A DNA stretch of 5,594 bases, taken from assembly GCA_016875755.1 (NCBI GenBank), contig VGOX01000172.1, forward strand, positions 1 through 5,594, read 5' to 3'. Made by a program: the position numbers and the translations under genes. This DNA is from Chloroflexota bacterium (GTDB taxonomy: Bacteria > Chloroflexota > Anaerolineae > Anaerolineales > Villigracilaceae). Numbering within the stretch: position 1 is the first letter of the stretch; every line of letters begins with the position of its first letter. Positions 4,338 to 5,594 of the stretch are shown one piece after another. The notes below the pieces were generated by a model. It saw only the letters and a program-made list of their open reading frames with translations, was not told the DNA's origin and did no database searches.

Positions 4338-5594
4338 TTGATCGATGATGTAATTTTCAGACATGACGATAATTGGTGGAAGTTCAGCCAGCCGCATCGC
4401 GTGATTTTAACCGAGAAGGTTGAGGAAGTCCGCCAGAGTTTGGAGGAGGTGGATCGACTGGTCAACGAACACGGCTGGACGGCTGCAGGATTCGTCAGCT
4501 ATGAAGCTGCACCTGCTTTTGATGCATCGTTGCAAGTCATCGAGTCACAAGGGTTTCCTTTGTTGTGGTTTGGCTTATATGATGTTCCACGAATTTTACA
4601 GAATTCCGAAGTATTCAAAGATTCTGAACTTCTTGCTCCATTAAGTTGGCAACCCGATACCGAAAGAGAAATTTACAACACTGCCATCCAAACCATCAAA
4701 GAACGCATCGCAGAGGGCAAAACGTATCAGGTCAATTACACCATGCGCCTGTCAACAGAAATTGGAACGGATTCACGGAACAAAACGGACGAGTGGACGT
4801 GGCAACTCTTTACCCACCTCGCCCGCTCACAAAATAAATACGCCGCATATCTGGACATTGGCGATTGGGCAATCTGCTCCGCATCACATGAATTGTTTTT
4901 TGATCTAAATGATGATGTGATCTCAGGCCGCCCGATGAAAGGGACGGTCAAACGCGGACGCACTACAGCAGAGGACGCAAGTACCTCAGATTGGCTACGC
5001 GCATCCATCAAAAATCGCGCCGAGAATGTGATGATCGTGGACATGATCCGTAACGACATTGGGCGAATTGCGGAGATCGGCAGCGTGCATGTCCCTGAAT
5101 TATTTACCATCGAGAAATACCCCACCCTCTTTCAAATGACGTCTACAGTGAGGGCAAAGACAAAGGCATCTGTGACTGAAATTTTTTCGGCGTTGTTCCC
5201 CTGCGCCTCCATCACGGGCGCGCCGAAGATCAGCACGATGAACATTATTGCAGAGTTGGAAACCAATCCACGCAGGATCTATTGTGGCAGCATCGGATAT
5301 ATTGCACCCAATCGCAAAGCACGATTCAATGTAGCGATCCGCACAGCATTGGTGGATAAGCAAAACAGCACAGCAGAATATGGTCTCGGCGGCGGTATCG
5401 TGTGGGATTCTACATCCGCGGATGAGTATAGCGAAGCGTTACTAAAAGCACGGGTATTGACTAACCCCCCGCAAAAGGAGTTCTCTCTTTTCGAGACGCT
5501 GCTCTGGACGCCAGAGGAGGGCTATTTTCTGCTCGAACGTCACGTGGCGCGGATGGAGGATTCAGCAGATTACTTCCAATATCCATTCTCGAGA
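4338..5594 (+). CDS. pabB: Aminodeoxychorismate synthase component I fused to a PabC-like aminotransferase domain (3' end cut by window)
   Basis: PabB aminates chorismate to 4-amino-4-deoxychorismate, using ammonia from a PabA glutaminase; PabC then removes pyruvate to give 4-aminobenzoate for folate. The 419 visible residues begin at a TTG behind GAGAGG, with no stop through the right edge. The short N-terminal domain has FSQPHRVIL (16-24) and GFVSYEAAPAFD (51-62). The chorismate-binding domain has YQVNYTMRL (130-138), GRPMKGT (197-203) with K201, NRAENVMIVDMIRND (226-240), EKYPTLFQMTSTV (259-271), ITGAPK (292-297), CGSIGY (316-321) and YGLGGGIVWDS (348-358). K201 in PMKGT marks aminodeoxychorismate rather than anthranilate synthase, which has PIAGT. 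At 382 a class IV aminotransferase domain starts: FSLFETLLW, then GYFLLERHVARMEDSADYF. An oddity is SASHELF (181-187), where a proline (SPELF) is usual. Divergent from vanZ; no pabA in the window. Confidence 0.93.
   Translation, partial: MIDDVIFRHDDNWWKFSQPHRVILTEKVEEVRQSLEEVDRLVNEHGWTAAGFVSYEAAPAFDASLQVIESQGFPLLWFGLYDVPRILQNSEVFKDSELLAPLSWQPDTEREIYNTAIQTIKERIAEGKTYQVNYTMRLSTEIGTDSRNKTDEWTWQLFTHLARSQNKYAAYLDIGDWAICSASHELFFDLNDDVISGRPMKGTVKRGRTTAEDASTSDWLRASIKNRAENVMIVDMIRNDIGRIAEIGSVHVPELFTIEKYPTLFQMTSTVRAKTKASVTEIFSALFPCASITGAPKISTMNIIAELETNPRRIYCGSIGYIAPNRKARFNVAIRTALVDKQNSTAEYGLGGGIVWDSTSADEYSEALLKARVLTNPPQKEFSLFETLLWTPEEGYFLLERHVARMEDSADYFQYPFSR

Noticed and set aside
4736..5125. Minus-strand open frame of about 129 codons inside pabB
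   Set aside because: The plus strand here encodes unmistakable chorismate-binding motifs, so this is a shadow frame.

Overview
The window reads as a compact stretch of bacterial chromosome with roughly balanced base composition. Gene content (moaCDE, a kleisin, a Tat-exported flavoprotein and a PabB-PabC fusion), the protein sequences and a hairpin repeat with GTCATTGCGAGG-like ends together suggest a Chloroflexota (Anaerolineae-like) genome. That placement is inference from style, not from a marker gene.

Layout from left to right. Positions 1-262 hold no convincing gene; they contain a decayed-looking half copy of a repeat. A minus-strand operon follows, read moaC (1555-1079), moaD (1011-763), moaE (721-263). 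It makes cyclic pyranopterin monophosphate (MoaC) and the two subunits of molybdopterin synthase (MoaD, MoaE). A perfect 10-bp inverted repeat lies between moaC and moaD. Divergent from moaC is scpA (1702-2475, plus strand), the kleisin subunit of the SMC-ScpAB chromosome-segregation complex, ended by a strong intrinsic terminator (2503-2535). The 146-bp gap between moaC and scpA is largely filled by a 92-bp imperfect palindrome, and each gene has a TATAAT box only 7-9 nt from its ATG, which implies leaderless transcripts on both sides.

A second minus-strand unit carries a small VanZ-family membrane protein (4326-3949), overlapped by 11 bp by a Tat-signal flavin amine oxidase (3959-2565). Divergent from it, with only 11 bp between start codons, is an aminodeoxychorismate synthase component I gene (pabB). 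It begins at a TTG at 4338 behind a good Shine-Dalgarno sequence and runs off the right edge as the first residues of a fused aminotransferase class IV (PabC-like) domain begin. That gene belongs to 4-aminobenzoate (folate) synthesis.

Most of the window is housekeeping metabolism. I see no defence system, CRISPR array, tRNA, rRNA or transposase. The points of interest are regulatory and structural: paired leaderless promoters bordering a palindromic repeat, the intra-operon hairpin, and the non-ATG start of the pab fusion squeezed against vanZ.
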